Positions 1 through 14,310 are shown, numbered from the stretch's first letter. The stretch: DNA of 60,000 nt from Nematostella vectensis (GCF_932526225.1 NC_064048.1:2869597-2929596), one strand, 5' to 3'. Numbers and translations are program-made. Notes: a model not told the origin generated them from the letters alone.

Positions 1-596
1 TTCTTGTTTTAAGCTTATGAAGGGGAAAATATATTATTAAAATCACGTAAACGATCACAAAATATAATATTACCTTAGAAAATTACATAGTCTTTTCCAC
101 AAAGAAAATTAAAGAAAGACGCAGATAAGAAAAAAAAAAACGCGACAAAATCCACTCCTCGGGCTAGAAACAGAATGTATCATTTGGCATTTTTTGCCAA
201 AGATTAAACCTTTGCCCAACAGCGAATTCTAAACAAGATTGTCATTGAGTGCTTTCCTAATTCATGGTTCAAGAGAGATTAAGCCCAAGTGTTAATGAGT
301 CAATCCTTAGGGGACCAAATCGCCGAAGGAGAGAGAACATTAATCGCCGAAAATCCAGGAAAGCAGAACATTAGATAGGCATTATGTAGGCAGAATAAAA
401 CCCGTGGGTTTTGCAAGAATAGCCGGACGCACGCCCACTGAAATGGGAAAACAATTAGTGAATGATAAATTCCTCGTATAAAACGCCAAAGCGGTATATC
501 ACAGTATGAAACATGCCGGATGAGGAATCGATAAGCTGTATTAGTCGGCCATCCAGTCAATGCTCAAATTTAAAGTATAATTTCATTCGCTGTCGC

Positions 597-736
597 TATA
601 TAAGTGAATTCAGGCTAAGTGGGAAACAGTTTGATGATCTACAAGCACATGGGACACTCCACTAAAGTGTTGATTTGAATTTCTCACCGAGCCGAGGAGA
701 GGAGCAAGTTCACTTGTATTTTGGGAAAAGGTAAGC
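597..736 (+). promoter_or_regulatory. Possible TATA promoter, 5' exon and splice donor
   Basis: TATATAAG lies at 597-604. About 125 bases downstream, at 731, AAAAG is followed by GTAAGC, a good splice donor. The stretch in between has no convincing open frame, so it could be a noncoding first exon. No matching acceptor or coding exon was recognised downstream. The pairing may be chance in AT-rich DNA. Confidence 0.25.
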
Positions 737-1480
737 ATATTACGACAATTTACCCACAATTGCCCTCTCTTAAAGACGTATAAAAGTGTAATTTAGATAA
801 ATACTTAAGCTGCGTAAAGATAAAGCTTACTTTGCAGAAAAACGCGTTCTAAAACTTTCGGTGATTAAAGCTAAAAAGATCGAAACGCGATATGCAACCT
901 TTGGCGCGAAGTCTTTAAGTATAACAAAAACGGAATGAATTATTGTTGCTCACACTAATATGCTTTCAATTCATGGTTTCTTTTTGTTTATATTGCGAAA
1001 CTTTGCTCTATTTGGCGGGGGCTGTTTAAGTAACAAAAGAAAAGGAAACGAAAAAATAAATAAATAAAAATACATCGTCTTCCAGATCAATAGACCTATT
1101 GAATGCGTCACAAAGGGCTCATCATTGATGTCATGTTTGATTCATTTTTCATGTCCTTTTGTAATGAGTGTTCCATTTCGTTTTCTCGCAAATATATAAC
1201 TTCCGATGGAAAAGTCTTCATTTCTGTGTTTCTTTATCGGTATGCCGTTTTTTTATTATTTGCTTTATAAACAGCATATTCAAACATCAAGGCAGTCTAA
1301 AATCAAAACGGCACCGCCAATCTTTAATCTCATTCAAAGTCTGAAACCTTGGCTTACTTTGCAAATATGTTTGCTTTTTAACATTTATAACCTCTGTATA
1401 CACAAGAAACTAAGGTTTGCCTTCGGATCCATAAGTTATAGCTTTATTAAGGCACGTTTTGATCGTATCCGACTTGCCCG
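732..1480. other. No gene seen
   Basis: This is AT-rich DNA. A short open frame ends in the G tract at about 1490 but has no domain or coding character. Nothing else is supported here. Confidence 0.5.
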
Positions 1481-1481
1481 C

Positions 1482-1945
1482 GACCCCGGGGGGGGGGGGG
1501 GGGGGGAACTCTCCAGAAAAGTAGACGGGGATGCTCGACCTATCGTTTAGGGTATAGAATCTTGCCAACTACTATCTCTTAGGGGGTGTTTTAGGATTTT
1601 TCCGATTCTGTAATCTTTTAGGGTGTCTCATGCTCAATGGTGGCCCAATCGCTCGAAACGTATTTTACAATAAACCACAAGTCAACTGATCGGTTGATAC
1701 TTCCAACTTTATTGTCGGTAACATAAAAATACAGGATTCGTCAGCCAATTGAAACGAGCATTGTTTTTTTAATGCTATCTGTCAGGGTTAAAAATTCCTT
1801 CGACCACACCCAGTGTGCTATCTCTTAGGGGTAAGAATTGTTGTTGACCACGCCCTTAGTGCTATCCCTTAGGGTTTAAATTGATTTCGCTGTTGAGCAT
1901 CCCCCTCTGTTTTTCTCGAAGTCCCCACCCCCCGGGCCCACGACA
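1482..1945. repeat. Inverted-repeat (MITE-like) element with poly-G left end
   Basis: The left end reads CGACCCCG, then a G tract, then GAACTC..CAGAAAAGTAGACGGGGATGCTC. The right end is a degenerate inverted copy (GAGCATCCCCCTCTG..TTCTCGAAGTCCCC then a C tract). The interior repeats CTATCTCTTAGGG-like words at about 1572, 1817 and 1860. No protein is encoded. The boundaries are approximate. Confidence 0.5.
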
Positions 1946-2207
1946 CTCTTACGACACTAGTCGTAAAGTGTAAATCAACCTACGACCCCTTTGCGATGCT
2001 CGACTACGAGAGTCGTAGTGTGTAACTCAGGGCTAAGACATGTCTTAGGTAGGTCTCATATGACTAAATTATGCTTGTTATTTGTTGTTATTGTGCGTTT
2101 TGTAGCACCCATAATGCACTTCGGAATACTCTTCTCCCAAAAGTTGAATGCGCTACTGTCTTTTTGAAATTTTATGCGTGCCTGTATGAAGTTACCTAAA
2201 TTCAAAT

Positions 2208-2485
2208 ATATAACCATAACCCATGATAATCCGTGTGACTAAGAAATACAAGACTGACCCTTGATAATCCGTGTGGCTAAGAAATACAAGACTACACCTA
2301 TGATAATCCGTGTGACTAAGAAATACAAGACTGACCCTTGATAATCCGTGTCTAAGAAATTCAAGTCTGAACCCATGATAATCCGTGTGAAAAGGAAATT
2401 CAAGTCTGAACCCATGATAATCCATTTGGCTAAAAAATACAAGACTTAACCCATAATAATCCGTGTGGTTAAGAAATATTCATGT
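2208..2485. repeat. Minisatellite, 38-39 bp unit, about 7 copies
   Basis: TGATAATCCGTGTG recurs at 2224, 2262, 2301, 2339, 2376 and 2415, with a variant near 2454. The spacing is 37-39 bp, followed by a conserved CTAAGAAATACAAGACTG segment. The unit is close to a multiple of three, so the minus strand shows meaningless open frames across it. Confidence 0.9.
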
Positions 2486-5180
2486 TCACTAGAGGAGTCA
2501 GGGAAACAGAAGCAACACCCCCTGGGTGGGAGGAGATCAGTCCATTAAACCTACGGCTCTTGTATCCTGATTGGTCAATTTTCTAAAGCGTTATTCCTTT
2601 GTGGGAAGCACAGGAATACCTTCGAGTTGTCAGGTTATCGCAAGCTATAATCATGTTTTGTGTAATGATCTGTCCTGGGAGAAGGAGAGATGTTTTTACA
2701 ATGCACGAGAAAATGTAGGCCTGTATATTAATGTATAATGTTTTTTTAAAAAAAAAAACGCGCCAAACACAAGGGGGTAAACGAAGTCGTACGAAAAGAT
2801 TGTGTTTTGTTAATCGAAAAGCGTACCGAGTTCAGTGGTGAGATAAGTAGACAGTTTAATTGTATTAAACTCCCCCCCCTCCCCCCACGCTCAAAATCCT
2901 GGCTTCGGGCCTGATATTCAATAGCTGAAGGCAGGTTCCCAAGTTCTCAGGGTCGATAATACAACGGCCTGGCTCCGACCCGGATTCAGTCAATCACACG
3001 AAGCCTAATTCTTTTGCTCTCATACAGTGATTAAATATACAAGGTTTCTAATTCTACTTTTTTTAAACTACTCACGATAAAAATTATTCAGTTTGATTGC
3101 ATAATGCTGACTAAGTTAAGCAATGGTGAGATTTTATAATCTTCATTTTTTTATGTCAAGTATTTTGCCTGATTTGGTTCAATCCATTCGTATCGTTTTA
3201 CAAATACAATAATGAAGTTTAAATATCGTCATTTTCAATCAAAGTTGTTCCCTTTTCAACCCGGCTCGAAGGACCAATATATGTTGTGATTGGATAATTC
3301 AACTGTAATATTAGTATGTCTGTTTGAACACAGCTGTAAGAAACGCCTTATTGAGGAAGTAACGCTTTTGCATGGCGTCAAATAAGGAAATACTTGTCAT
3401 TTCATCGATCGACACCCTTATAGTCCACGGATTACTGTCTTTGGATGATACATATTTACTTCAGTTACTAGTAGAAAACGCTTTTTGTATTCCCGTTTAT
3501 TTGAGAGCCGACTTTCTAGAAAAAAAGGGAGGTCAATTCTACTATAAAAATTGGTGGTTTTGCTGATATATATATATCTTTAGACTTGAAGTGAAGGTAT
3601 GTATAATGGACTTATCAGAGTATATGTAATACTAAAGATATAATTTAGTCACTTTAGCATAATTTTATCCGGACTGAATTTTTCTATGCACTTTCAAATG
3701 TGCTTTGTGTGAGTTTTAGTGAACGCCACATTTGCATTTTGCTTGATATGGAAATGAGCATTTCATATTTTTTTTATCATTTTAAGCATCATCAAAAGGT
3801 AACTGTTATTATCACCAATATCTATCCAATCTAATATATTAAAATCAAATATTCCTTGTTAGCAAAGCTTTAAGAGATATCTCGTATGTTTGAAGCACAT
3901 TCGCAGATATTGATTTTGATCTTACTGTATAACCGCAGAGTGTGATGCCAGAAGTCTTTAAAGACGATCAATATCAAGAGTATTTAAGAAAAATGAGCTA
4001 GAAAATGGGGGTTTCAGATAATATCATGTTTGGAGAACCTTTTTTGGTGGAAGAACAGAAGAAAGAAAGCGCTGGAACTTGAGTATGAGGCAATACAGTA
4101 TAATTAAAGACCAGTCTTAGCCTTTTGATTCAACAAAGGGCCACGAATGATTCCTAAATGGCGGGTGCAAATACAACCCACACCCACTCGTTCTCGTTAA
4201 GAAAAGATGCTATTTTTAAACTAACGCGCACAAGACCCTTTATTTATTTATCTTATTCACTATGCAACCACTTCGTAGAAGCACAGGAACTCTCAGTGAG
4301 TGTATGACTTGAAGTCTTTTGTAGCTAACAAAAAGCAGAAAGGGCAATTTTAAGGACCTCTAGGAAACAGTAAAGTTTTGGTGTCTCCTGTAACTTAAGA
4401 GAGAGAGAAAGGGAGGTTTTGAAGATCTCTCTAAAGGGTGAGGGCTTCTTATGTTCTTTACATGTTTTGGGTTATTTTATAGCTAACAGGAAGGGGAACT
4501 TGAAGAACCTTATATAAGGAAACTGTAAATGGGCTTTAATTATTCTTCCGTAAAAAAAGAAATTTGAAGAGCGTCTAAGACGGGTGAATTTCCTTCACTT
4601 GTTATTTACTATCTGATCATACCTCTAACTGATCACTAAATTCAATAAGTTAATTGAAAATCCTTACTTGGCCAACAAATACTGCACCATACTTTGATCA
4701 TTAGAATATTTTCAGTAAGTATAAATTATTAGGAAGAAAATAACACAAATGATCAACAGAAATGATATCTAAGGTTGTTATTATGAGTAAAATTATTCTG
4801 CAATTTAGAACGCATCAGGACTAAAAATGCAATATTTTTCTGCTATCTGAGCCTCGGTATGTTCTTAAAGTAAAATCTCAGACTGAACGTCCTTAAAAAA
4901 AGGTTCTAATAAAGAAGAGTGTATGTAGAGAGACATCGATACGAGATCATCAAGAAGTGGGGGAGTTTCATTGAGCTGGGTGCCTACTATTTCGGGAACT
5001 TGTTATTGCGCAAACCCGTACCCAAATAAAATTCGAAAAGGGGGGAGAGAAAGCGTAATTGCAGATAATGGAAAACGATTTCCTGGTAACTTCTTTTTTC
5101 CCCTTTATATTAATCTTGTCAATGATCAAGGGCACGAAATGGATCCGATGCGCAAAATATCTGTTCCGCAGCCCGTCTAG
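2486..5180. other. No gene seen
   Basis: This is 2.7 kb of AT-rich DNA with scattered short open frames, including one of 64 codons at 3372, that have no domain character. A pyrimidine-rich C tract lies at about 2870-2887. I see no structured RNA or element boundary. Confidence 0.5.
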
Positions 5181-5185
5181 CTAGT

Positions 5186-5232
5186 TGTGTGTGTGTGTGT
5201 GTGGAGGGGGGAGGGGGGGGGGGGGGGAGGGA
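5186..5232 (+). repeat. (TG)n microsatellite running into G tract
   Basis: About nine TG dinucleotides pass directly into purine-rich G-tract sequence. The two overlapping open frames that start here exist only because of the repeat. Confidence 0.9.
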
Positions 5233-5597
5233 GAAAATTGCTCGGGAAGAACATTGTCCCGACTGGTTATACGGGCAATTTTTCATGTGCTAAAATGCCT
5301 AACCAATCGTGCTGGCTGGGAAAGAAAAGGAATGGTCCCTCCTGGGAAAAAGGAACAGATAATTTTTCCCCAGCAATTTTTAAAATGGATGTTTTTAGTC
5401 GTTTAACGACTAAATATGCATTTTAACGTGTTTGTGGAAGGGGGTCTTGTCTGCCCTTGAATAATTTCCAACTGCTGAACCGCTTTCTAGCCTCCGTCAC
5501 TCAAACTAGAGAATAACATTTGTTTTTGATATGTCAGCACCTTGAGGAGAGCTTGCGTGATTGAAAGCCATTTCACTGCTGCCTAATACACCACCAA

Positions 5598-5816
5598 GTA
5601 ACAGACCCGGCAAAATAATTTCATCGGTTTTTTTGGGGGGAACTTTGAATTTCCACCGGGTCAGCTAATTTTTATTTACGAGCCGCCGGTCACTCAATTT
5701 ACTCGTCGGGTATGGAAGAAACTGTTCGGGTTGATTTAGAAATTCCACCGGGGGTCGGGGAGGCTAAAAGCTTGTCCGAAAATTTCCGTCGGGTCGGGTT
5801 TCGCCGGGTCTGTTAC
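5598..5816. repeat. 219-bp MITE-like element, GTAACAGACCCGGC termini
   Basis: GTAACAGACCCGGC at 5598 is mirrored by GCCGGGTCTGTTAC ending at 5816. The interior is rich in CGGGT words. A second diverged copy lies at 34363-34674, which supports a mobile family. There is no coding content and no clear target duplication. Confidence 0.65.
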
Positions 5817-6199
5817 ACAGGGGTGTTATAATAAAAAGGCTTCAAAGATTTTGAATGACAGAAACCAAAACACTATTTAAACGCTGAAAAACGTCAACAA
5901 GAGTTCGCAAAATGTTTAAAACAGCAGCAATTATCAGTTCTCACCAAAAAAATATCTTCATTTCAAGATAAAAAGTGTTCTTTTAAAAGGTTACATTTAG
6001 GCTTACAATATCTTAAAATGCATAAATCATATATAGTAGATTCCCCTTAAGCTATACCAACAAATACATGACTTAACAAATACATGATTGAACAAATCGC
6101 CTTGAATAATCACAACACTAGTTGTCTATGATATAGACCAGCTCTCGACAAATAGCGAAAAACACCAGCTAAACAAGAAAAAAAAAACGGGTTTACATC

Positions 6200-6540
6200 A
6201 GGCGCGTACCCAGGTGGGTGGGTGGGTGCGCAGTCATAGGTATCATATGTAAAAAGCGTATGATTTTAAGATTCCTTAATACGAAATGACCCACGAAATG
6301 ACCCAAGGGGGGGAGGGGGAGGGGGGAGCGCATCCCCGTGGGAACTTGGCCGAAAAAAGGTTAACCTGGCCGAAAAACAAGTGGTGCAGGGGCGTAGCCA
6401 CGGGGCGTGGTCCAGGGGGCCCGGGCCCCCCCTTCTAGCAGCCAAAAATACAGTAAATGTATAAGACATTATCTAAAATACAGGAGAAAATGCCTTCACC
6501 GGGCCTTTTGGGTCCCCTCCTGTTAAAAATCCTGGTTGCG
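6200..6540. repeat. Two adjacent G/C-tract repeats
   Basis: A GGCGCGTACCCAGG repeat with the word AATACGAAATGACCCA spans about 6201-6330. It is followed by a second repeat (about 6388-6540) bounded by GGGGCGTAGCCA and a degenerate inverted TGGTTGCGCC. Relatives of the first lie at 14314-14454 and 25915-26058, with partial copies near 37055 and 58950. A relative of the second lies at 15537-15706. Confidence 0.5.
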
Positions 6541-7872
6541 CCGCTGTGGTGCATTGCTTTAGCAGCCCTTCATACTCCTGGATCCTCAAATGTCAAATTC
6601 TTATTATCTGTATTTGTGTAAGCTACAGACGTATATCAAAATGTCGTGAACAGCCGCTATAATGTTAGAATTGACATTGAGTTTATTTAGGACTTATGGA
6701 CATTAGGGTTTATGACACATAGTGGAAAGCAATTCGAAAAGCAATTTTCTTTTGCATACTGAATAATGTTTCACATGATATTTCATCTAAGTCTACTTGC
6801 ACAAGGCGATCATTACCGACTAATTTCGCCAGTGGCGCCAGACAGGTTATATTCCATCGTTGATGGCGTTTTCCAGACTTGCAGGCCAGCACACCCACTC
6901 GATGCGTAGGCAGCGGTTACACTTCAACATCAGCGCCTCTCTACGTTTCCCTTCATAATCCTGATATGAATGGAACATTAGGGTGAATCTAATACAGTTT
7001 AAGGGATCAGAAATATCTAGATTCTTCTATTTGGAAGATGTGAATATATGTGCTTCGCTTGGGAAGTACGTCCGCTGGAATCGCTCTGAAAATATAATAC
7101 ACACAGAAACATTGGATTCTTTGCTTGAAATTAAAAATCATGCAAACTATGGAGCTTAAGCAATTTTCAGTCATTTCTTATTTGCTAGTTGTGTAGAAGC
7201 AATTTTCATGTCTTCCAACAACAATGACAACATTGCTGTCACAGCACAAATGATCCGTGAAGATAGCATCAGACGGATTTCCTGGCCTAATAATGCTGGC
7301 ATTGTTTATACACCGCCATGTAGGGCGGTGCAGCGAAGTGAGGGACCGATCATTTGATATTTGACAGGGGAAGTGGCTTTTTTTCCTAGATTTTTTCCCA
7401 TATCAATCAATGGCTGTCGTTTTTCTAAAGGAGAGCCTGGGGCGAGCGCGCGGGAAACCTGTGATATTATAAAACGTTAGGGACTAGGCTCCATTTCCAA
7501 GATGGCTGCCAGCAAAATCGTTGTTAACACGAATTTATGCAAGTATACGTGGAAATTATCGACTTACAAAGCTCTAGAGCGATAAAAAAGCGAAAAAAAA
7601 AAATGATTGTAGCCGACTCCCAAATATGGTATGTAATGCCATAAAATTCCAAATTAAATGTACATTTCGAACAAATGAATGTCGCCTCGTTCAAATGAAT
7701 GTATTTTTGCTTTATTTATTGACTATTGGCGCAAATAAAAGCGTTTTTTCTCGTAACAATAAACAGCAAAAGGTGTAATAATTGCTCTAACCCTGACCAC
7801 GGGCAATAGGATAGATTGGTGTTATGTGCTGTTTGATGACATATTACACATTATCTCTTGTTACACGACACG
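6541..7872. other. No confident gene
   Basis: A minus-strand frame of about 60 codons at 6710-6898 has somewhat richer codons, but I find no convincing splice sites or domain. The rest is AT-rich with no supported feature. Confidence 0.4.
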
Positions 7873-8357
7873 TAGGGACGAGTCGATTGCGCTTGCATGA
7901 TTTCTGGCATAATCGCTTAAAACTAGCATAATTTTTAGACTTTTCGCTAAAAACAATGCTCAGAAAAATTTGCATTTTGCAAATTGTATCATCTAGATGA
8001 AAAGGGATTTTGCTTTTGTATTATACATACTAGAATTGTTATTATGATAACTAGTATTGTTATTATGAACCTCATTGGTCCTCGGCCATCAAGAAAGCGT
8101 GGCCGTGATCAGCACGCTAATGCACTTTGATTAACATGCATTGAATCGCTGTTTATGCGTTACAGTAAAAGCTTTGTATTTTATATTCTCACATTAAAGC
8201 TTTTTATTCTCGAATTAAAGCTTTGGGTTGGTAATATCGCAGAATTGAAGCTCAGAATTTTTAACAGCGAGCATAATTTGGGCATAATTTTGTTTAAAAA
8301 CGAGCAACGCTACTAGCGTAATATGCCAGTCTTACTAACACAGTCGACTCGTCCCTA
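7873..8357. repeat. 485-bp MITE-like element, TAGGGACGAGTCGA termini
   Basis: TAGGGACGAGTCGATTG at 7873 is matched by CAGTCGACTCGTCCCTA ending at 8357. The subterminal parts also pair loosely (GGCATAAT words inside both ends). The interior is AT-rich and noncoding. Target duplication is not clear. Confidence 0.7.
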
Positions 8358-8747
8358 ACCGCGAACTACTAACAGCTGTCTGCTTGGAAGCCCAGTAGCA
8401 AAACCTGCTAAGCTGACAATTTCGGGTGTTGATATTAGTACTTGTTGATTTATAATAGTGCCATCAGCAAGAGTTTATCTTTGACTTCTTCATCACTCCA
8501 TCGCTTAAGATAACGACCGGACATGGAACAAGAATAGAGCCTCCGGGTACACCTGCTTTACAGCATACACAGCAGGAAACCCCGGTTTTGGAAACGATTA
8601 TGGGATAGTTAAGTTCTCCTAAAGAGCATCATCTCTGGAAACAAAACTAAATAACAGGTTTGTACTTATATATATATTAATATATATAAATATTGTTAGA
8701 AACAAAAAGCCCAAGCTGTCGTGGTCTTGTACCAGAACAATGAGTAC

Positions 8748-8802
8748 AATACACCAAAAACTGGAATTCGTAAAGACGAAAATTCAAGTTTTTGGTGTAT
8801 TA
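8748..8802. repeat. Imperfect hairpin
   Basis: AATACACCAAAAACTGGAATTCG pairs with CGAAAATTCAAGTTTTTGGTGTATT across a loop of a few bases. It may be the remains of a foldback insertion or encode a small RNA hairpin. No further evidence. Confidence 0.5.
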
Positions 8803-8809
8803 TAAATAT

Positions 8810-11800
8810 TGTTAAATATAGTGATTGGTATCTCTTTTTAAACTTAGGGATTCTGTCTTGAGTGATAATGAAATTTCTGATAATAAAATGCAATTTAAAT
8901 CTGTTCAATTAGAGGGACAGGTTGAGCTAACACTGTTGACAGAATAACTGCTGAAGAAAGTGACCGTGAAAGGGGGCATAACTCCTTTTATAGTTAAGGG
9001 GGGATGCGCCCTTTCAAAAATGCATTGCTCTGTCGTCGTACATTAATATTAATTTACTAAAATCACACTAAAAGACTTTTTCGACCTTTTTAATCTTAAC
9101 ATTTAAGGTACATCGTAACTTTTTCTCGTTCCCCTCACCTCACCTTTTTTCTCCGGCATGGAGAAGTAGACAGTGCTGCATTTATAAAACATCTATCTAA
9201 AGGTGACATAACTACTTTTTATAATGTCTGTACGTGACCAAGCTAGACATAATATCCTCAAAGTAAAATGTAGATGGTGTCCAATTTCACTAAATTTATT
9301 AATTCAATACTACCATTCTAAAAGCAAATGGGGTTCTTTTTGGTCTTGCGCAATGTATGGTCGCTGAACCATCCTTAGTACAGTGTTATGAAATTAGGCT
9401 AAAATATAATAGCTTTCTATAATGAAACAATTTAAATAGTTTCTGTCAGCCGCTTATTTTCATTATAGCAAAGTACCGGGAGAAACATCTATTTCGACTG
9501 GTTTTGGAAAGGTATTGAGACATTCTCGATTGAATTATGGTAAATAGAGCTAAAATCTTTATTTTGAAATGGTTGTTCGTAATTTCTCCAAATAGTTTAT
9601 TTTCCAATATGTAATGAATTGTGAAGGTATGGGATGGGTGAGTATGGTTTTCTTTGAAAGCACAAATTTGGTGTAAATTTTATTCAACCCCTATACTTCA
9701 GTCAGGCAGTTTTTCTGATTTATTTTTGGAAGTTTTGCATCTTACAATTAAACGTTAGTATAAAAAAAACACCAGAAATCGCTCAAAGGAATACTCGATA
9801 AAACTGCCTGTTATGTTTGTTTTCTTTCAAGGAGAAGTCCGGTGCAATGCCCACCGATAGCTAAAGATTCTTTGGGTGATAAACATACCTTTTTAACTGT
9901 TTTTATAGTTAAAAAGAAACGACATCTTGCAACCTTTACGAAATCGTATCAAGGAACATAAAACATAAAATCGTATCAAGGAATAAAAAAAACTTGTTAA
10001 ATCAAACTATTTCCCAAGGTTTCACAATTATATAACACTGTTGTCGATAGTCGTGATAAATCGGTGTTCTACGAGATTATCGTTATATAAAGTATTATTA
10101 TATTAAGGTTACCCAGAGCCACTGATCATCAATTTGGAAATCGCCTAAGAGCTCTAATCATTGAGGCATAGAAAGGAGATAAAAAAGGGAAAAAGCATGG
10201 AGGGCTTTATGAGTTTGAAAACAATTATTGTGAGACAACTATGAATTTAAAACTACTAACTGGGGAAGGGAGGGAACTGAATAGAATTCAGAAGAATAGA
10301 GGAATTATTGGGCAGATTCAACATTGTAAGTGAGAATATATTGATTGGGAAAATAATCAACAAATGAAAAGTTTACTTAATATGAGAGCAAACACAAAGT
10401 TTCGGTCATATCACGAAAAAAACGAAACTTGAAAATGCATTTATTTGTTGTATGAGGTTAGTAAAATTATTATCCTAAAAGCTTTTCTCATAGATTAAAG
10501 TATTTGGTTCTGCTACTTATGCCAACCAAAATTGTGGCTCAAATTTCGTGTTTCTATTCTTTTTTAGTTACCGCAAATAATGAAATGGTTAACTTGCATC
10601 AGCTGTGCATAACGAAGACGTGATAATTATAAACCTCCCTTGACAACACCTCTTCGTCAAAAATTAAAATGCCAAAAACATCAATTAAAAACTGGCAAGG
10701 TTTGCTTTTTCTATCACACCCGTTCATCAAAGCTAATCTAGTTGGAAATGGATTGAATAAACTTAATTAAACGAAGTCACTTTGCGAAAGATATAATTTC
10801 CAAAATACAAATCACCCTTTTGTTCGTCTTCTTTCTTTACTGTTTTTGAATCCGCTGCTGTCAAAATATTTGGGGTAGATTCGAATTCACATTTGTTATC
10901 TCAGTTTTATGCTTCCTGTTATACTAGTTATAAGCAAGTTTTTTTTAATAAAGCCACCGGCCAAGCGTTTAGTAAAAGAAGAGCGATTCATCACGAATAT
11001 TTAGCCAATTTGTTTGTCAAAACTTGCAAGTAAGTGACGAAAGTCAGTACACATTTCGTTACCATTCACACGCTCCCAAATGCATTTATTTATTAGGGTT
11101 TTTACATTTGAATTTTTTGAAGCAAGAATACAATCAATGATATTCCTCTATCTTATTGTAGAAAAATATCTAAAATTCTTGTTTAGCAAGAATAGGCTAG
11201 ACAAGTTCCCCTTTTGTTTCATTTCTTCAAGATACAAAATATGTAAAGACACACTTGTTTGAACAATTGAAATGGGTTCAATTTTTTTACCCTCCCTCAG
11301 AGAGCATAAAAAACAAATCGCAATTAAAGCTGTTAAAGTCTTCAGAAATATTACCTCCTCGATTATCAAATTTTTCATTTTCCAAGAAGTAGAACGACTA
11401 TATATGCAAGTTAGATGGTTCAAAAATTTTCCGTAACTGTTTGGTTGTATTATTTGTTTTTGTGAGAAAAAGGTTCGTTATTTTTTGTCAGCAGGTGTTG
11501 AGTAATAGAATTCTTTATAATATAAAAATATATATTGTGCATTTTTTTTCTCTAAAACAAAATAAAAAGATATAAAAAAAATGAAGCATCAACATCACAC
11601 CATGGCAATGAACATGATACAGCTAAACCATTATAGCGGCTCTACAAATACAATGCATGCAACCTCGTCAGCTGTTAAACCGAACATTCACAGTAACATG
11701 TTTATTCTGAAGCTTTTTCTTCAATATTTACTCTAAGTTCTGGTCGAATTCTAATTCGAAGAAACATTCGAAGGGTAAATTTCGAGGTAACCGTTTTAAA

Positions 11801-14310
11801 GAAAAGGTTCAATCGTCAACTGCGCTTAGTAAGCGCATGTTGTTTTCGTGAGACGCGCTTAAAGGCGGATCAGTTTTGTTATTTTAAGATATAAAGAGAA
11901 CCATAAGGATTCATCTTGTTCAATTCTTCAGGCTAGTTTCTGTGTCTTTTATGGTGGGTTTACAAGTGTAACCGAGGCCAACGGAAAATTTGCGATAAAT
12001 AGGACAAAATAATCTTTGATGGCACAATGCATATCATACTATTAAAATAAATGCCTTTTTTTTCCTTTTGCAAGCTCAAACATTAAAAGTCGATTCAGGC
12101 CTGATTTTGGCAAACTAAACATTTGACTCCGATATGACAAAACTGTCGTACAAAGAATGAATAATTTGTGTGATATTCTATATCAAGGCTTCTTAAAAAA
12201 AGAGCAAAAACGAAATTGATATACATTTGCTTTTTCTGTATTGTCTTATCTTTTTACCTGAATGGTACAAGTTTTTTTGTTTAAAGTTTGAAAATCCAAA
12301 ACTTTACACAAAATTGACGCCACAAAAATTTTCGCCATTAAAAAGGGAAGGGGGGTTCCGATCTTGAAATCCCCAACGTGAGGGGGTGGGGTGGGGCTAC
12401 TGGACTCCCATCTCACGTTGTCTGGAAAGGAGTAAACCTTTTCCAAGAGCAAAATATTTCCTTCTACCTTCTCCGTCATAAAACACAAGCGATGACAAAG
12501 CAAACGAAATCAGCTGTATCAGCTTTGTTCTTGAGTGTGCAGTTCTGTTGATTCAGTAGTCAACCAATCAAAACCTGCCTGCAAATGATTTAAAATTGCT
12601 TGTCTCCTCTTACAAGTAAGCATTTCACATCGCAAGCTTCACAGCGGTAAGTGGCCACCGTATAATTCTCGAATCCTAGACACTTTTTTTGCAATCTGTT
12701 GCTCAACAGTTGGCTTGGATGAATAGATCGCATTATCAATTTTTCAAAGGTACACAAAGAGACATCGGGCTATTTGTTCGTGTCATTTCGCTCTCAAAGT
12801 TCCCAACCTAATTTAAGGCACTTCTATTAGGACTTTTATCACTCGATTTTGTCACTAACTCTGCGATTTTCACACATAAATACGGGATGAACATTACTTT
12901 TTTGTCTTTTTTCAAAGAATATAAACCATAAACCAGTTAATTAAATACCCCGGGTAATATTCAGTAAGCAATCCGTTTTTCGTCTACAAGCGATTTCATG
13001 TTCTTAGTGTTTATTTTTTTTTTTTTTATCGCAATATTAGACTTGAATATTAGTCTTGAGGATTTAAGATACATCGTCAAGCAGGCTCGCGCGAGAATTA
13101 ACCGCAATAAAGAAGTGGCAATGTTACGGCCTCGGACCATAATACAACATCGCGTTAATTGCTCGACCGTAATTAAATTCATACCAAACAAGTATTTTCA
13201 TCGAGTTTTGTATACCGCTTGGAAATAAAAACAATTCTTCTCAAAGCACCAGCTACTTTCGTGAAAAATAGGAATCAATATTTCTTTTGTCCGCGGAATA
13301 AATCTTATTCAATCGTTGAATTGTGGTTGAATTTTATTTTCATAATTTCCTGTCTTGAAAGCAGAGCTTTTCGAAGGGTGTTAAATTTGAGTAGACTCGC
13401 TAGTTCATTGCCGGCTTTTAATGGATACGCCTGAATACTTTACTTGCACCGCTAGCATTTTTTTCATAAATCATGCTTCCGCACTTTCGCTTAATTCTTA
13501 TAATGCATGTATTTGATATCGAATAGAGCATATCGCGACTTAAAGATTTCTCCTAGAAGCTTGCTCGATTAGGCCCACGCCAGGCGAGCGGCAACGGAAG
13601 TAATAAAAACTAATGGCTCTATCGAGAAGTGTGTTTATTTCTGATAGATAGTGGATGGGATTATCGTTGGTTCGTGCTTACAGCAGCGGTAGTAAATTGG
13701 CGGTGGGTAGTGAATTGAAAGAAATAAAAGATAAAATAGGAGACTAAATGGGTGAATGCAAATAGGTAGAACGCTTGAATGTTTGTTTAGTAAAATTCGG
13801 AAATGAGATCTTTAAATAAAAGAGGCAATTATCACACACAACAAAAGGAAAAACATCAACAATTCACAGTTAAAAATGCAGCTTGAGTACAGAAAAATAA
13901 TGGAAATATATCACAGATATTCGGCCACAAAGCGCAAGATGCAAAGTAGACTAGGCACGTATCACCAGTCCTTGGTGAGGGGGGGGGGGGGGGGGGTAAG
14001 AAGTTTTTATATAAAAGGTAAAATCTTGCTTGCTTGCCGATTCGAACTATTGACTAATTATCGGGACTTCCCCCAAGTAATAAAAACTCAGAGTGAATAA
14101 CAAATACGGTTACCCACGCGTAATATGCTTTTTGTCGCATAAGATAATTCGAAACTCGCAGAATCCCTCATCATGTTCAATCGGGGATATAAGGGTGTGC
14201 CAAACTAAACGATGCACCAGATAACATGTAACCTCAGCTTCCTTAGTCCTAGCGCCCGTGAAGCTTTTCTCGATTAACAGAGGGCTTGTGGCTAATAGAT
14301 CACGTGACTT
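8810..14310. other. No gene seen in 5.5 kb
   Basis: AT-rich throughout. Overlapping opposite-strand frames near 12961-13228 have no coding character. A G-rich patch lies at 12350-12400 and an 18-G tract at about 13979-13996. I see no domain, RNA gene or element boundary. Confidence 0.5.

Noticed and set aside
5185-5426. Two cysteine/glycine-rich frames
   Set aside because: They start inside the TG microsatellite and G tract and carry no coding signal afterwards.
12961-13228. Two overlapping 76-codon frames on opposite strands
   Set aside because: There is no start context, domain or composition change; one begins in a poly-T/poly-Phe stretch.
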